A DNA stretch of 64,000 nt, from positions 1 to 64,000 of the forward strand of contig JASLLZ010000001.1 in the NCBI GenBank assembly GCA_030746775.1. The letters run 5' to 3'. Positions 50,665-59,144 of the stretch are shown here, piece by piece (the first letter of the stretch is position 1; every line of letters starts with the position of its first letter). A program made the translations under genes and the position numbers. Under the pieces are notes generated by a model, which was given only the letters and a program-made list of their open reading frames with translations, did not search any database and was not told where the DNA came from. The stretch comes from Rhodospirillales bacterium (GTDB taxonomy: Bacteria; Pseudomonadota; Alphaproteobacteria; Rhodospirillales; JASLLZ01).

Positions 50665-51998
50665 CCCACATCCTGCAACGTCAAACCGGCGTCGTCGCGC
50701 CGGTGGCCGCCGGCGGCGACGGCATCTATGTCATCGACAAGGAGGGCAAGCGCTACGTCGACGCGACGGGCGGTCCTTCGGTCGCCTGCCTGGGTCACGG
50801 CGACCCCGAAGTGCGCCAGGCGGTCATCGACCAGATGGAAAAAATTTCCTATGTCAGCAACCAGTTTTTCACCACCGAGGTTGCCGAGGATCTGGCCGAT
50901 ATCCTGATTGCCGGCGCGCCGCCGGGGATCGCTTCGGTTACCTATACCTGCGGCGGCTCGGAGGCCGTCGAATCGGCGATCAAGATGGCGCGTCAGTATT
51001 TTGTCGAGATTGGACAGCCCGAACGTTATCGCTTCATCGCCCGGCGTCAGAGCTACCATGGCACCACACTCGGCACCCTGGCGGTGGGCGGCCATGTGGC
51101 CCGGCGCGCGGCTTACGAACCGATGCTGATGGAGACCTCGCACATCGCACCCTGTTATGCATACCGGGGCATGGCGCCGGGCGAGAGCGAAGAGGATTAC
51201 GGCCTTCGCGTCGCCGACGAACTGGAAGCCGAGATATTAAGGCTGGGGCCCGAAACGGTGGCCGCATTCTTCGCCGAAACCGTGGTCGGCGCCGCCCTCG
51301 GCGCGGTGCCGCCGGTGCCCGGATACTTCAAGCGCGTGCGCCAGATCTGCGACCGCCATGGCGTCCTTCTGGTGCTTGACGAGATCATGTCGGGCATGGG
51401 ACGGACGGGGACCTTGCATGCCTGCGAGCAAGAAGGCGTCTCGCCCGATCTGATGACCGTCGCCAAGGGCCTGGGGGCCGGCTACCAGCCCATCGGCGCC
51501 GTCCTGGTCGGCGCCAGGATCGTCGATGCCATCGCCGCCGGCAGCGGCACGCTTATGCATGGCCTTACCTACATGGCCCATCCGGTGGGCTGCGCCGCGG
51601 CCCTGGCCGTCCAGCGCGCCATCCGCGACCGCGACCTCTTGGCCAACGTGCGCCGCCAGGGCGCGGTGTTGAGTGACGCGCTTCAGGACCGCTTCGGCAA
51701 CCACCACCACGTCGGCGATATCCGGGGACGCGGACTGTTCTGGGGCGTGGAACTGGTCGCCGACCGCGACACAAAGGAGCCCTTCGACGCCGATCTCAAG
51801 CTCAACGCGCGGGTCAAGGCCGAAGGCATGGCGCGCGGATTGATCTGCTATCCGATCGGCGGCAACGTGGACGGAATAAGTGGCGATGTGGTGATGATAT
51901 CGCCGCCGTTCATCGTCGGCGAGACCCAAGTCGGCGAGATCGTGGAATTGGTTAGTGAGGCGGTGGATGCCGCCCTCGCCACGGTAACCGGCCAATAG
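50661..51998 (+). CDS. Class III aminotransferase (PLP-dependent)
   Basis: 445 residues. PLP enzyme: TCGGSEAVESAIKMAR, SYHGTTLG, LDEIMSGMGRTG (PLP Asp) and the Schiff-base lysine in LMTVAKGLGAGYQP. Related to omega-amino acid:pyruvate and diaminobutyrate-type transaminases. Substrate not assigned; linkage to the RpiR regulator and TAXI transporter suggests an amino compound taken up by that system. No good ribosome site other than coupling to the upstream stop. Confidence 0.9.
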   Translation: MTHILQRQTGVVAPVAAGGDGIYVIDKEGKRYVDATGGPSVACLGHGDPEVRQAVIDQMEKISYVSNQFFTTEVAEDLADILIAGAPPGIASVTYTCGGSEAVESAIKMARQYFVEIGQPERYRFIARRQSYHGTTLGTLAVGGHVARRAAYEPMLMETSHIAPCYAYRGMAPGESEEDYGLRVADELEAEILRLGPETVAAFFAETVVGAALGAVPPVPGYFKRVRQICDRHGVLLVLDEIMSGMGRTGTLHACEQEGVSPDLMTVAKGLGAGYQPIGAVLVGARIVDAIAAGSGTLMHGLTYMAHPVGCAAALAVQRAIRDRDLLANVRRQGAVLSDALQDRFGNHHHVGDIRGRGLFWGVELVADRDTKEPFDADLKLNARVKAEGMARGLICYPIGGNVDGISGDVVMISPPFIVGETQVGEIVELVSEAVDAALATVTGQ

Positions 51999-52347
51999 AT
52001 CATTTGATATGAAAAAGCGGTTGATGGAATCATTTGTTGCAAAACCTGCCGAGGCAGGGATAGCGTAGACTAGACGGCAAGGGACGGTCATCGGCGGACC
52101 GATCATGATTTTGGTTTGTGTCCGCCGGGAGCCGAACTAAACTGACGTTAGTTTCGGGTCGACGCGCTAAGTTGACCGAACGGGGAGGCATAATGAGTGA
52201 CCGGACACAACATACCGGCCCGGAGGAGATGCAAGGCTCGCAACTCCTGTTCCAAGCCTCACGCTGGGGTACTCCCCAGGCCCGGGCCAAGCCGGCCCGC
52301 GCCGCACGAACTATTCATCAATTGAGTCAACTAGGGAGATAGCCACA
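51999..52347 (+). promoter_or_regulatory. Structured leader before the TAXI transporter
   Basis: 349 bases. Two CATTTG motifs (52000-52016, 52030-52044), a CCTGCC/GGCAGG palindrome, an AACTAA/TTAGTT dyad (52135-52153), a GGCGGAC/GTCCGCC inverted repeat (52093-52126) and a perfect CTGGGG(TACT)CCCCAG hairpin (52264-52279). It looks like a regulated promoter plus a structured 5' UTR. Confidence 0.5.
52193..52342 (+). CDS. Possible 49-residue small ORF in the TAXI leader
   Basis: ATG at 52193 follows a good ribosome site (GGGGAGGCATA) and runs to TAG at 52342, just before the ribosome site of the TAXI gene. The predicted peptide is polar and unremarkable (MSDRTQHTGPEEM...). A perfect hairpin lies inside it, so it may instead be untranslated leader or an attenuation-type peptide. 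Confidence 0.3.
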   Translation: MSDRTQHTGPEEMQGSQLLFQASRWGTPQARAKPARAARTIHQLSQLGR

Positions 52348-53355
52348 ATGAAAAGGCTCACGCTTATGACACTCGCCCTGGCGCTGGTCGCGGGGGCGTT
52401 TACCTTGACCGCCGGCGACGCGGCGGCACAGGGCAAGAAACAGTTCATCGCCATCGGCACCGGCGGTCCGACGGGCGTCTACTTCGTCACCGGCAACGCC
52501 ATCTGCCGCTCGGTCCACAGGGCGGCGGCCGAAGGCCGCAAGTCGGGCCGCAAGCACGGCATCCGCTGCTCGGCGCCGTCGACTGGCGGCTCGACCTACA
52601 ACATCAACAACATCATGGCGGGCGATCTTGAATTCGGCGTCGCCCAGTCGGACTGGCAGTTCCACGCCTACAACGGCTCGAGCAAGTACGAAGGCAAGGC
52701 GGTCAAGAAGCTCAGGGCCGTTTTCTCGGTCCATCCCGAGCCCATCCAGATCATCGTCGGCAAGGGCGTCAACATCAACGGCTGGGGCGACCTCAAGGGC
52801 AAGAAGGTTAATATCGGCAACCCGGGCTCCGGTCAGCGCGGTACCGCCGACTTCCTGATCAAGGAATCCGGTTGGGACAAGGACAAGGACTTCAAACTGG
52901 CCGCCGAGCTGACCTCGACGGAGCAGTCGAAGGCACTGTGCGACGGCAAGATCGACGCCTTCTTCTACACCGTTGGTGTGCCCAACGCCGGTGTTTCCGT
53001 GGCGACCGATGGCTGCGGCGCCAAGATCGCCAATTTCAACGGCTCTCTGGCAAAAAGTATGGTCACCAAGGACCGGCCCTATTACGCCTGGGCGACCATT
53101 CCCAAGGGCACCTACAAGACCACTTCCTCCGACGTAACCACCTGGGGCGTCAAGGCGACGTTCGTGACCAGCGCCGACGTGCCGGAAGACGTGGTTTATG
53201 AGGTGACGCGCGCGGTGTTCGAGAACTTCGAGGAGTTCAAGAAGTTGCACCCGGCGTTCAAGAATCTTGATCCCAAGACGATGATCAAGGACGGCCTCTC
53301 GGCGCCGCTGCATAAGGGCGCCGCCAAGTACTACAAGGAAAAGGGCTGGATGTAG
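52348..53355 (+). CDS. TAXI-family TRAP transporter substrate-binding protein
   Basis: 335 residues. Signal peptide ending GDAAA, then a TAXI-type binding protein (FIAIGTGGPTGVYFVTGNAIC at the N-terminus, SGSTYNINNI-like region APSTGGSTYNINNIMAG, and INIGNPGSGQRGTA-like KVNIGNPGSGQRGT). Binds an unknown anionic substrate in the periplasm and hands it to the fused permease encoded 98 bases downstream. Ribosome site GGGAGATAG. Confidence 0.92.
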   Translation: MKRLTLMTLALALVAGAFTLTAGDAAAQGKKQFIAIGTGGPTGVYFVTGNAICRSVHRAAAEGRKSGRKHGIRCSAPSTGGSTYNINNIMAGDLEFGVAQSDWQFHAYNGSSKYEGKAVKKLRAVFSVHPEPIQIIVGKGVNINGWGDLKGKKVNIGNPGSGQRGTADFLIKESGWDKDKDFKLAAELTSTEQSKALCDGKIDAFFYTVGVPNAGVSVATDGCGAKIANFNGSLAKSMVTKDRPYYAWATIPKGTYKTTSSDVTTWGVKATFVTSADVPEDVVYEVTRAVFENFEEFKKLHPAFKNLDPKTMIKDGLSAPLHKGAAKYYKEKGWM

Positions 53356-53453
53356 GCCCAATGCGCCAAGGGTTGGCGGCACCCCTGCGTTCGTTGCGCG
53401 GGGGTGCCGTGCCTTGACCCAGGATCCGTGATCTTCATTGAAGGACGGGGGGT

Positions 53454-55865
53454 ATGGCTGAGGCGGAATCGCCGGCGACGGAGCCGGCACCGGAGGACCT
53501 GGAAAATACTCTGGAAGAGATAGAATACACCGGGCGCCAGCACGCGCCCCGGGTAGCAATCGTCATTGGCTTTATCGCCGCCCTGTGGTCGATCTTCCAG
53601 TTGTGGATCGCCTCGCCCCTGCCGTTCATTTTCGATTTTGCGATCATCGTCGACGTCCCGGCCCGTGGCATTCATTTGGCCTTTGGGCTTCTTCTTTGTT
53701 TTCTTATCTTTCCCGCCTCGCGACGCCAGGCGGGGGCAAGGATTCCGCTTTCCGACCTCGTCCTGGCGTTGGTCGCCACCGGCTGCGCCCTTTACATGTG
53801 GCTGGGCTGGGAAGGATTGTCGGAGCGTGCCGGCATCCTGCTCACCTATGACCTTTCGATTTTCGGTTTCGAATTTACCTTTCCCATTGAGGCCATCATC
53901 GGCGGGACGGGTATCGTCCTCTTGTTGGAGGCGACGCGGCGCTCGATCGGCTTGCCGTTGGTCGTCGTCGCCACGATTTTCCTGCTCTATTCGATCTTCG
54001 GCCAGTCGATGCCCGATATCATCTCCCACAAGGGCGTCAGCCTGACGCGGTTGACCGGATATCAGTGGCTGGGCGGCGAGGCCATCTTCGGTATCCCGAT
54101 CGACGTTTCGGTCAGCTTCGTCTTCTTGTTCGTCCTCTTCGGGGCGATGCTGGACAAAGCCGGCGCCGGGAAATACTTCCTCGACCTGGCCTTCGCCATG
54201 GTCGGGCGGTTCCGCGGCGGACCGGCCAAGGCGGCCATCCTGGCCTCGGGTATGACGGGACTGATTTCCGGCTCCTCGATCGCCAATACCGTGACCACGG
54301 GGACATTCACCATTCCGGTGATGAAGCGCATCGGTATTCCGGCGGTCAAGGCCGGCGCCATCGAGGTCGCGGCCTCGGTCAACGGCCAGATCATGCCGCC
54401 GATCATGGGCGCCGCCGCCTTCATCATCGCCGAACTGGTCGGCATCACCTATTTCGACGTCATCGTCGCCGCTTTCATCCCCGCCTTTATCTGCTACATA
54501 GCGCTTCTCTACATTTCGCACCTGGAGGCGATGAAGCTGGGCTTGAAGCGCCTGCCCGCGGCCGAAATTCCACCGCTTCGAGAGACCTTCCTGAGCGGCG
54601 TCCATTTCATCATCCCGATCGTCGTCTTGGTCTACCTGCTGATGGTCGAGCGGTGGACGCCCGCCAGTTCCGTCTTCTACTCAATCCTTCTGATGATGGT
54701 CATCGTCGTGGTTCAGCACGTAATTGCGGCTTTGCGCGGCGGAGATGCCTCGGTCGGCCGCGCCGTCACCGAGGGATTGATCGATATCTACGCCGGTCTC
54801 ATCGCCGGGGCGCGCAACATGATCACCATCGCGGTGGCGGTGGCGGCGGCCGGCATCATTGTCGGCTCGGTCTCCTCGACCGGCCTCAACAACGCCTTGG
54901 TCGGCGTCGTCGAGGCGATATCGGGCGGCAACGTATTCATCCTATTGGCCATGACCTCGGTGCTCTGCATCATTCTTGGCATGGGCCTGCCGACGACGGC
55001 CAACTATCTGGTCGTGGCATCGCTGCTGGCCGGCGTGGTGGTGGAACTGGGGAATGCGGCGGGCCTCGTATTTCCGCTTATCGCGGTGCACCTCTACGTC
55101 TTCTATTTCGGGCTTATGGCCGACGTCACGCCGCCGGTGGCCTTGGCCGCCTTCGCCGCCTCGGCGATCTCGCGCGCCGATCCCATCAAGACCGGCATCC
55201 AGGCCTTCTATTACGAGATCAGGACGGCGATCCTGCCGGTCGTATTCATCTTCAATCCCGAGCTTCTGCTGATCGGTGTCGAGAGTGTGTGGCACGGAAT
55301 TGCGGTCTTCATCATAGGGCTGATCGCCATTCTCAGTTTCAGCTCGCTGACCCAGAACTTCATGTTCGCCCGCAACAAGGTTTACGAGGCGATCATACTG
55401 GCCGTGGTGACGGTGGCGCTGTTCAGACCGGATGTCTTCATGGACCGGGTTTACCCGGCCTTCGCCACCGCCGATCTGAAAGCCTTCGCGGCCGGCGAAG
55501 CGGTGGCCAAGCCCGGATATACCATCCGCTTGCACGTCGTGCGCCAGACCGAGTACGGCGACCGCTTCAAGCTCTATTCGGTGGCAACTCCCGGGATCGT
55601 GCCGGATGAGACATACGGGCGATATGGGCTCAAGGTGGAGCCCGCCGACGGCCGCTTTGAGGTGACCGCTCTGGAATTCAACGGCCTGGCCGAACAACGC
55701 GGCATCGAGGTCGGCGATATCGTCACCGACGTGGATGTGGAAACGGTGGGCCGGCCGGCCAAGGAATGGGTTTATCCCTTTGCTTTCGCCCTGCTGGGGT
55801 TGGTCATGGTCTTGCAGTTGATGCGCCGCCGCCGCGATTCGGCCGCGGCACCCAGCACTCCATAG
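53454..55865 (+). CDS. Fused TRAP transporter permease (4TM/12TM) with C-terminal DUF3394
   Basis: 803 residues with about 17-18 membrane helices: a small 4TM-like part joined to the large DctM part (MTGLISGSSIANTVTTG; GMGLPTTANYLV), as usual for TAXI systems. The last 130 residues are a soluble PDZ-like tail (VTALEFNGLAEQRGIEVGDIV) of the DUF3394 type ending in one more helix. Sodium-driven uptake of carboxylates or amino acids. Confidence 0.93.
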   Translation: MAEAESPATEPAPEDLENTLEEIEYTGRQHAPRVAIVIGFIAALWSIFQLWIASPLPFIFDFAIIVDVPARGIHLAFGLLLCFLIFPASRRQAGARIPLSDLVLALVATGCALYMWLGWEGLSERAGILLTYDLSIFGFEFTFPIEAIIGGTGIVLLLEATRRSIGLPLVVVATIFLLYSIFGQSMPDIISHKGVSLTRLTGYQWLGGEAIFGIPIDVSVSFVFLFVLFGAMLDKAGAGKYFLDLAFAMVGRFRGGPAKAAILASGMTGLISGSSIANTVTTGTFTIPVMKRIGIPAVKAGAIEVAASVNGQIMPPIMGAAAFIIAELVGITYFDVIVAAFIPAFICYIALLYISHLEAMKLGLKRLPAAEIPPLRETFLSGVHFIIPIVVLVYLLMVERWTPASSVFYSILLMMVIVVVQHVIAALRGGDASVGRAVTEGLIDIYAGLIAGARNMITIAVAVAAAGIIVGSVSSTGLNNALVGVVEAISGGNVFILLAMTSVLCIILGMGLPTTANYLVVASLLAGVVVELGNAAGLVFPLIAVHLYVFYFGLMADVTPPVALAAFAASAISRADPIKTGIQAFYYEIRTAILPVVFIFNPELLLIGVESVWHGIAVFIIGLIAILSFSSLTQNFMFARNKVYEAIILAVVTVALFRPDVFMDRVYPAFATADLKAFAAGEAVAKPGYTIRLHVVRQTEYGDRFKLYSVATPGIVPDETYGRYGLKVEPADGRFEVTALEFNGLAEQRGIEVGDIVTDVDVETVGRPAKEWVYPFAFALLGLVMVLQLMRRRRDSAAAPSTP

Positions 55866-55875
55866 GGGGCCGACC

Positions 55876-56304
55876 ATGTACTCCGATATCCTCCTCGCCG
55901 TCGATCTCACCGACGAAAGTTCGTGGAACAAGGCCCTGCCGACGGCTGTCGGCTACTGCCAGTCCTTTGGCGCCACCTTGCACATGCTTTCCGTGGTGCC
56001 CGATTTCGGCATGACCGTCGTCGGCCAGTATTTTCCCAAGAATTTTGAGAATGAGGCGGTCGAGTCGGCGCGCAAAGAGCTGCTCGCCCTTGCCGAGCGC
56101 CAAGTGCCCTCCGGCGTCGCGGTCGAGCACGTCGTTGCCTACGGCAGCATCTACGAAAAAATCCTGGCCGCCGCCCGGACCATCGAGTGCGACCTCATCG
56201 TGATGGCCTCTCAACGGCCCGAACTGAAGGACTACCTGTTGGGTCCCAACGCGGCCCGGGTGGTGCGCCACGCCGATTGCTCGGTGCTCGTGGTGCGCGG
56301 TTGA
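55876..56304 (+). CDS. UspA-family universal stress protein
   Basis: 142 residues, single Usp domain, with DILLAVDLTDESSW at the N-terminus and the C-terminal HADCSVLVVRG strand. The ATP-binding glycine motif (G-2x-G-9x-G-S/T) is not intact: the segment reads MASQRPELKDYLLGPNA. It may thus not bind ATP. It follows the TRAP permease after 10 bases, a frequent association for TAXI-TRAP systems. Confidence 0.9.
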   Translation: MYSDILLAVDLTDESSWNKALPTAVGYCQSFGATLHMLSVVPDFGMTVVGQYFPKNFENEAVESARKELLALAERQVPSGVAVEHVVAYGSIYEKILAAARTIECDLIVMASQRPELKDYLLGPNAARVVRHADCSVLVVRG

Positions 56305-56322
56305 GGCATCCCGTTTAGGGAC

Positions 56323-56736
56323 CTACTTCTGCGATTTTAAATACGCGATCACGTCGTCGCGCTCGGCCGCTTTTTTCAGCTTGTAGGTCATCTTGCTCTT
56401 GCCCTTGGCATCGCCCAAGGCCTTGCGGATGAATTTCCTGGGGTCCTTGATGTATTCCGCGATGGCGTCGTCGTTCCACACCAGTCCCTTGCCGGCCGCC
56501 TGCTTGTAGCTCGGCGAATATTTGTAACCCTTGGCCAGGCCCGGTTTATTGCCGTAAATGGCGAACAGGTTGGGCCCGACTTTGTTCTTTCCGCCCTTCT
56601 TGATGGTATGGCACGCAAAACAACGTTTCTTGAAGACCTTGGCGCCGTTCTTGGCGTCGCCCGCGGCGAGCGCCGCTGTGCTGGACAATCCCATAGCCAA
56701 GGCGACGCTAAGTGCCAGGACCCTACCTTTGTTCAT
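56323..56736 (-). CDS. Class I c-type cytochrome
   Basis: 137 residues. Signal peptide (GLSSTAALA) then one CFACH heme site and the methionine ligand in KSKMTYKL. Similar to cytochrome c2/c550 electron carriers. The ATG at 56736 has a TAGGAG ribosome site; a longer frame from 56781 lacks one. A possible promoter is upstream. Confidence 0.92.
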   Translation of the reverse strand: MNKGRVLALSVALAMGLSSTAALAAGDAKNGAKVFKKRCFACHTIKKGGKNKVGPNLFAIYGNKPGLAKGYKYSPSYKQAAGKGLVWNDDAIAEYIKDPRKFIRKALGDAKGKSKMTYKLKKAAERDDVIAYLKSQK

Positions 56737-56800
56737 TACAAATCTCCTACAAGCAGCCGTCGTGTGAAATTGGCTTCCCATAGATAGGAAGCCTCGGCGG

Positions 56801-56829
56801 CATTATTAACAGAGATTGCGGGTTTGCAA
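56801..56829 (-). promoter_or_regulatory. Probable promoter of the cytochrome c gene
   Basis: Minus strand TTGCAA (56824-56829), 17 bases, ATAATG (56801-56806), 65 bases upstream of the start. Confidence 0.45.
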
Positions 56830-56889
56830 GCGCGCGTTTCCATATTTTTCCAATTTCTTGAAACATGAGGCCGGCGGCGGTTCAAGTTC

Positions 56890-58044
56890 TTACGGATAAC
56901 CCAGCTCTCGCCAGATGGCGTAGTCTTCGCGGAACTCCGCCAGGGAATTCCATACGCGCCGGAAGTCCGAATCGGCCAAGGTCTCCTCGTCCACCACGTC
57001 CCGCCAGGCGTGCTCGAACGCTTTCAAAACGGGCCTCGGCCAACGGTGTAGCTCAACCCCCTTGGCCTGGATGTCCTTCAACGCTTCGAATTGAAGGGCT
57101 TCGCCCTCGGCCAGTCCATAACGCAGGTTGTCGCCGCATGCCGTTTCGACGCGCACCTTCTGGATGGGCTCCAGCTTCTTCCACTGATCCAGGTTGACGA
57201 TCAAGGGGAACAGTGTCGCCGGTTGGTGCCAACCCGGGAGATAATAATGTTTCGCCAGACGGTCGAGGCCAAGGGCCCGGTCAACGGCCGGCATCGAGAA
57301 CTCGGCGGCGTCCAGGGTTCCCGCCTCGAGGGCCATGAAGATATCGCCACCGGCCAGGGCCACGGCGGCGACTCCCAACTTCTCCATGACCCTGGCCCCC
57401 AGGCCCGTTATGCGCATGCGCAGCCCCTTGAGGTCGTCGACGACCAGGATTTCCTTGCGGAACCAGCCCGACGCCTCGGGGGCGAGAAGACCGCAGGCCA
57501 CGGCCTGGATGTTATGTTTGCGGTAAAGGGTTTCCATCAACGCCTTGCCGCCGCCGAATTCGATCCAGGCCAGATACTCGCCCGCCGTCGGGCCGAAGGG
57601 AACGGCGCTGAACAGACTGATAGCGCTGGACTGGCCCATTAACGAGGCGGGAGAGGCGAAGGCGGCGTCGATGGCGCCCGACCCCACGGCATCGAAAATC
57701 TGATCGGCGGGCACCAGGGTCCCGGGCTCAAAGAAGCAGATTTCCATGGTGCCGCCGGAGACCCGCCAAACCTGCGTCTCAAGCCTTTTGGCCAGGGTCC
57801 CAAGCTGAGGCAGGCCGGCGCCATAGGCACTGGCCATCTTCCATTGCACTTCGGCCGGGTCGGGCCTTGGCGCCAGCGGGATGGAGGCGATCGACTCGCC
57901 GGCCGGCCGCCGTCCCTGGATGCCGGCCTTGACCAGGTTGGCGCCATCGCCGGAGGCCAATTCAAGGCGTGGCGAAATCACCGTCACCCCGACGACGATT
58001 CCGACGACCAGACCGACGATTACCGCGATGACCGAGTTGCGCAT
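56890..58044 (-). CDS. DctP-type TRAP substrate-binding protein (no permease nearby)
   Basis: 384 residues. N-terminal membrane/signal segment (VIAVIVGLVVGIVVGVTVI), then a DctP fold with VWRVSGGTMEICFFEPG, LKGLRMRITGLGARVMEKLG and SMPAVDRALGLDRLAKHYYLPG. Typical of binding proteins for 2-keto or other carboxylates. No dctQ/dctM genes follow, so it may serve a permease elsewhere. Divergent from the DapA-family gene. Confidence 0.88.
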   Translation of the reverse strand: MRNSVIAVIVGLVVGIVVGVTVISPRLELASGDGANLVKAGIQGRRPAGESIASIPLAPRPDPAEVQWKMASAYGAGLPQLGTLAKRLETQVWRVSGGTMEICFFEPGTLVPADQIFDAVGSGAIDAAFASPASLMGQSSAISLFSAVPFGPTAGEYLAWIEFGGGKALMETLYRKHNIQAVACGLLAPEASGWFRKEILVVDDLKGLRMRITGLGARVMEKLGVAAVALAGGDIFMALEAGTLDAAEFSMPAVDRALGLDRLAKHYYLPGWHQPATLFPLIVNLDQWKKLEPIQKVRVETACGDNLRYGLAEGEALQFEALKDIQAKGVELHRWPRPVLKAFEHAWRDVVDEETLADSDFRRVWNSLAEFREDYAIWRELGYP

Positions 58045-58132
58045 GCACCGTTCTCCAGACCACGCGGGCGAACCCCATGCGGTGGTTTCTTTTTGCCAGC
58101 CTTTGGTTGGCCGCGCAACCGGCGTCGGCGCG

Positions 58133-58161
58133 TTGACGGGGATAGGGCATATGGCTAGGGT
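58133..58161 (+). promoter_or_regulatory. Possible promoter of the DapA-family gene
   Basis: TTGACG (58133-58138), 17 bases, TAGGGT (58156-58161), 50 bases before the start codon. Confidence 0.4.
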
Positions 58162-58210
58162 CTATTCCACCCCCACCACCGATGACGGGCTTGCCCCGCA
58201 GGAGAATATA

Positions 58211-59140
58211 ATGGCCCAAGCGCGTACCGACTGGAAAGGTGTGTTCACCCCGATCGTCACGCCGTTCACCCCCGATGGCGCCTTTGACGAGGCCGCCGTT
58301 CGCCAGGTCGTCGACCAGCAAATCGCCGAAGGGGCGCATGGCATCATTGCCGCCGGCAGCACCGGCGAGTGGTTCTCCCTGACCGACGACGAGCGCATCC
58401 GTCTGTTCGAGGTGTGCAAGGAACAGGTGGCCGGCCGCCGGCCCCTTCTCGCCGGAACGGCGGCCATCGGCACCGACCAAGCGGTAGCGATGACGCGGGC
58501 GGCCAAAAAGATCGGCTGCGACGGTTGCATGGTTCTGCCGCCGCCCTACGCGCTGCCGTCAAGGCGCGAGGTAATCGCCCACTACAAATCGATCGCCGAC
58601 GTCGGTCTGCCGATCATGCTTTATAACAATCCCAATCGCACTCAGATCGATCTGGTGCCGTCGTTGGTCGACGATCTTGCCGCCTTCGACGCGGTGGTTG
58701 CCATCAAGGACAGCTCAAAAGACCTGTTCCAGAAGGCCGAGACCTGTCACCGGGTCAAGGACCGCCTCGCCGTGTTCACCGGCATGGAGCCTTACGCGCT
58801 GACCATGATCCAGCGTGGCGTGGTGGGCATCGTGTCGATGATGGCCAACGTCTGCTGCACCCACGTCGTCGCTAATTTCGAGCATTCCTTCGCCGGCCGC
58901 TACGCCGAGGCGATGCCTCACCAGGATGTCATCGACCGCGCCTTCGAGATCATCGCCCGTCACGGCCTTGGCAACTATCCCACCATCAAGGCGATGATGA
59001 ATGTCCTGGGCCGGTGCGGCGGCGACGTGCGCCAGCCCTATCTGCCGGCGCCGGACGATGTGCTGGCGAAAATCAGGGACGAACTGGCGGCCATCGGGCT
59101 GACCGCCGCCAGCGTGGGCAATCAGGCCGCCGCCGAGTAG
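58211..59140 (+). CDS. DapA/N-acetylneuraminate lyase family aldolase
   Basis: 309 residues, TIM-barrel class I aldolase/dehydratase. Schiff-base lysine in VVAIKDSSKD, catalytic Tyr in LYNNPNRT and the GSTGEW carboxylate-binding loop near residue 46. True DapA usually has TTGE; this variant and the surroundings point to a catabolic lyase or decarboxylase (as in many sugar-acid or hydroxyproline pathways) rather than lysine synthesis. Ribosome site AGGAGA. Confidence 0.88.
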   Translation: MAQARTDWKGVFTPIVTPFTPDGAFDEAAVRQVVDQQIAEGAHGIIAAGSTGEWFSLTDDERIRLFEVCKEQVAGRRPLLAGTAAIGTDQAVAMTRAAKKIGCDGCMVLPPPYALPSRREVIAHYKSIADVGLPIMLYNNPNRTQIDLVPSLVDDLAAFDAVVAIKDSSKDLFQKAETCHRVKDRLAVFTGMEPYALTMIQRGVVGIVSMMANVCCTHVVANFEHSFAGRYAEAMPHQDVIDRAFEIIARHGLGNYPTIKAMMNVLGRCGGDVRQPYLPAPDDVLAKIRDELAAIGLTAASVGNQAAAE

Positions 59141-59144
59141 GTTC

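Noticed and set aside
53331..54605. 424-codon frame antisense to the TRAP permease
   Set aside because: Shadow frame; highly charged composition and no motif, with the permease clearly on the plus strand.
58211..59140. Genuine lysine-pathway DapA
   Set aside because: The GSTGE loop and surrounding catabolic genes favour another lyase of the same family; specificity cannot be confirmed from sequence alone.
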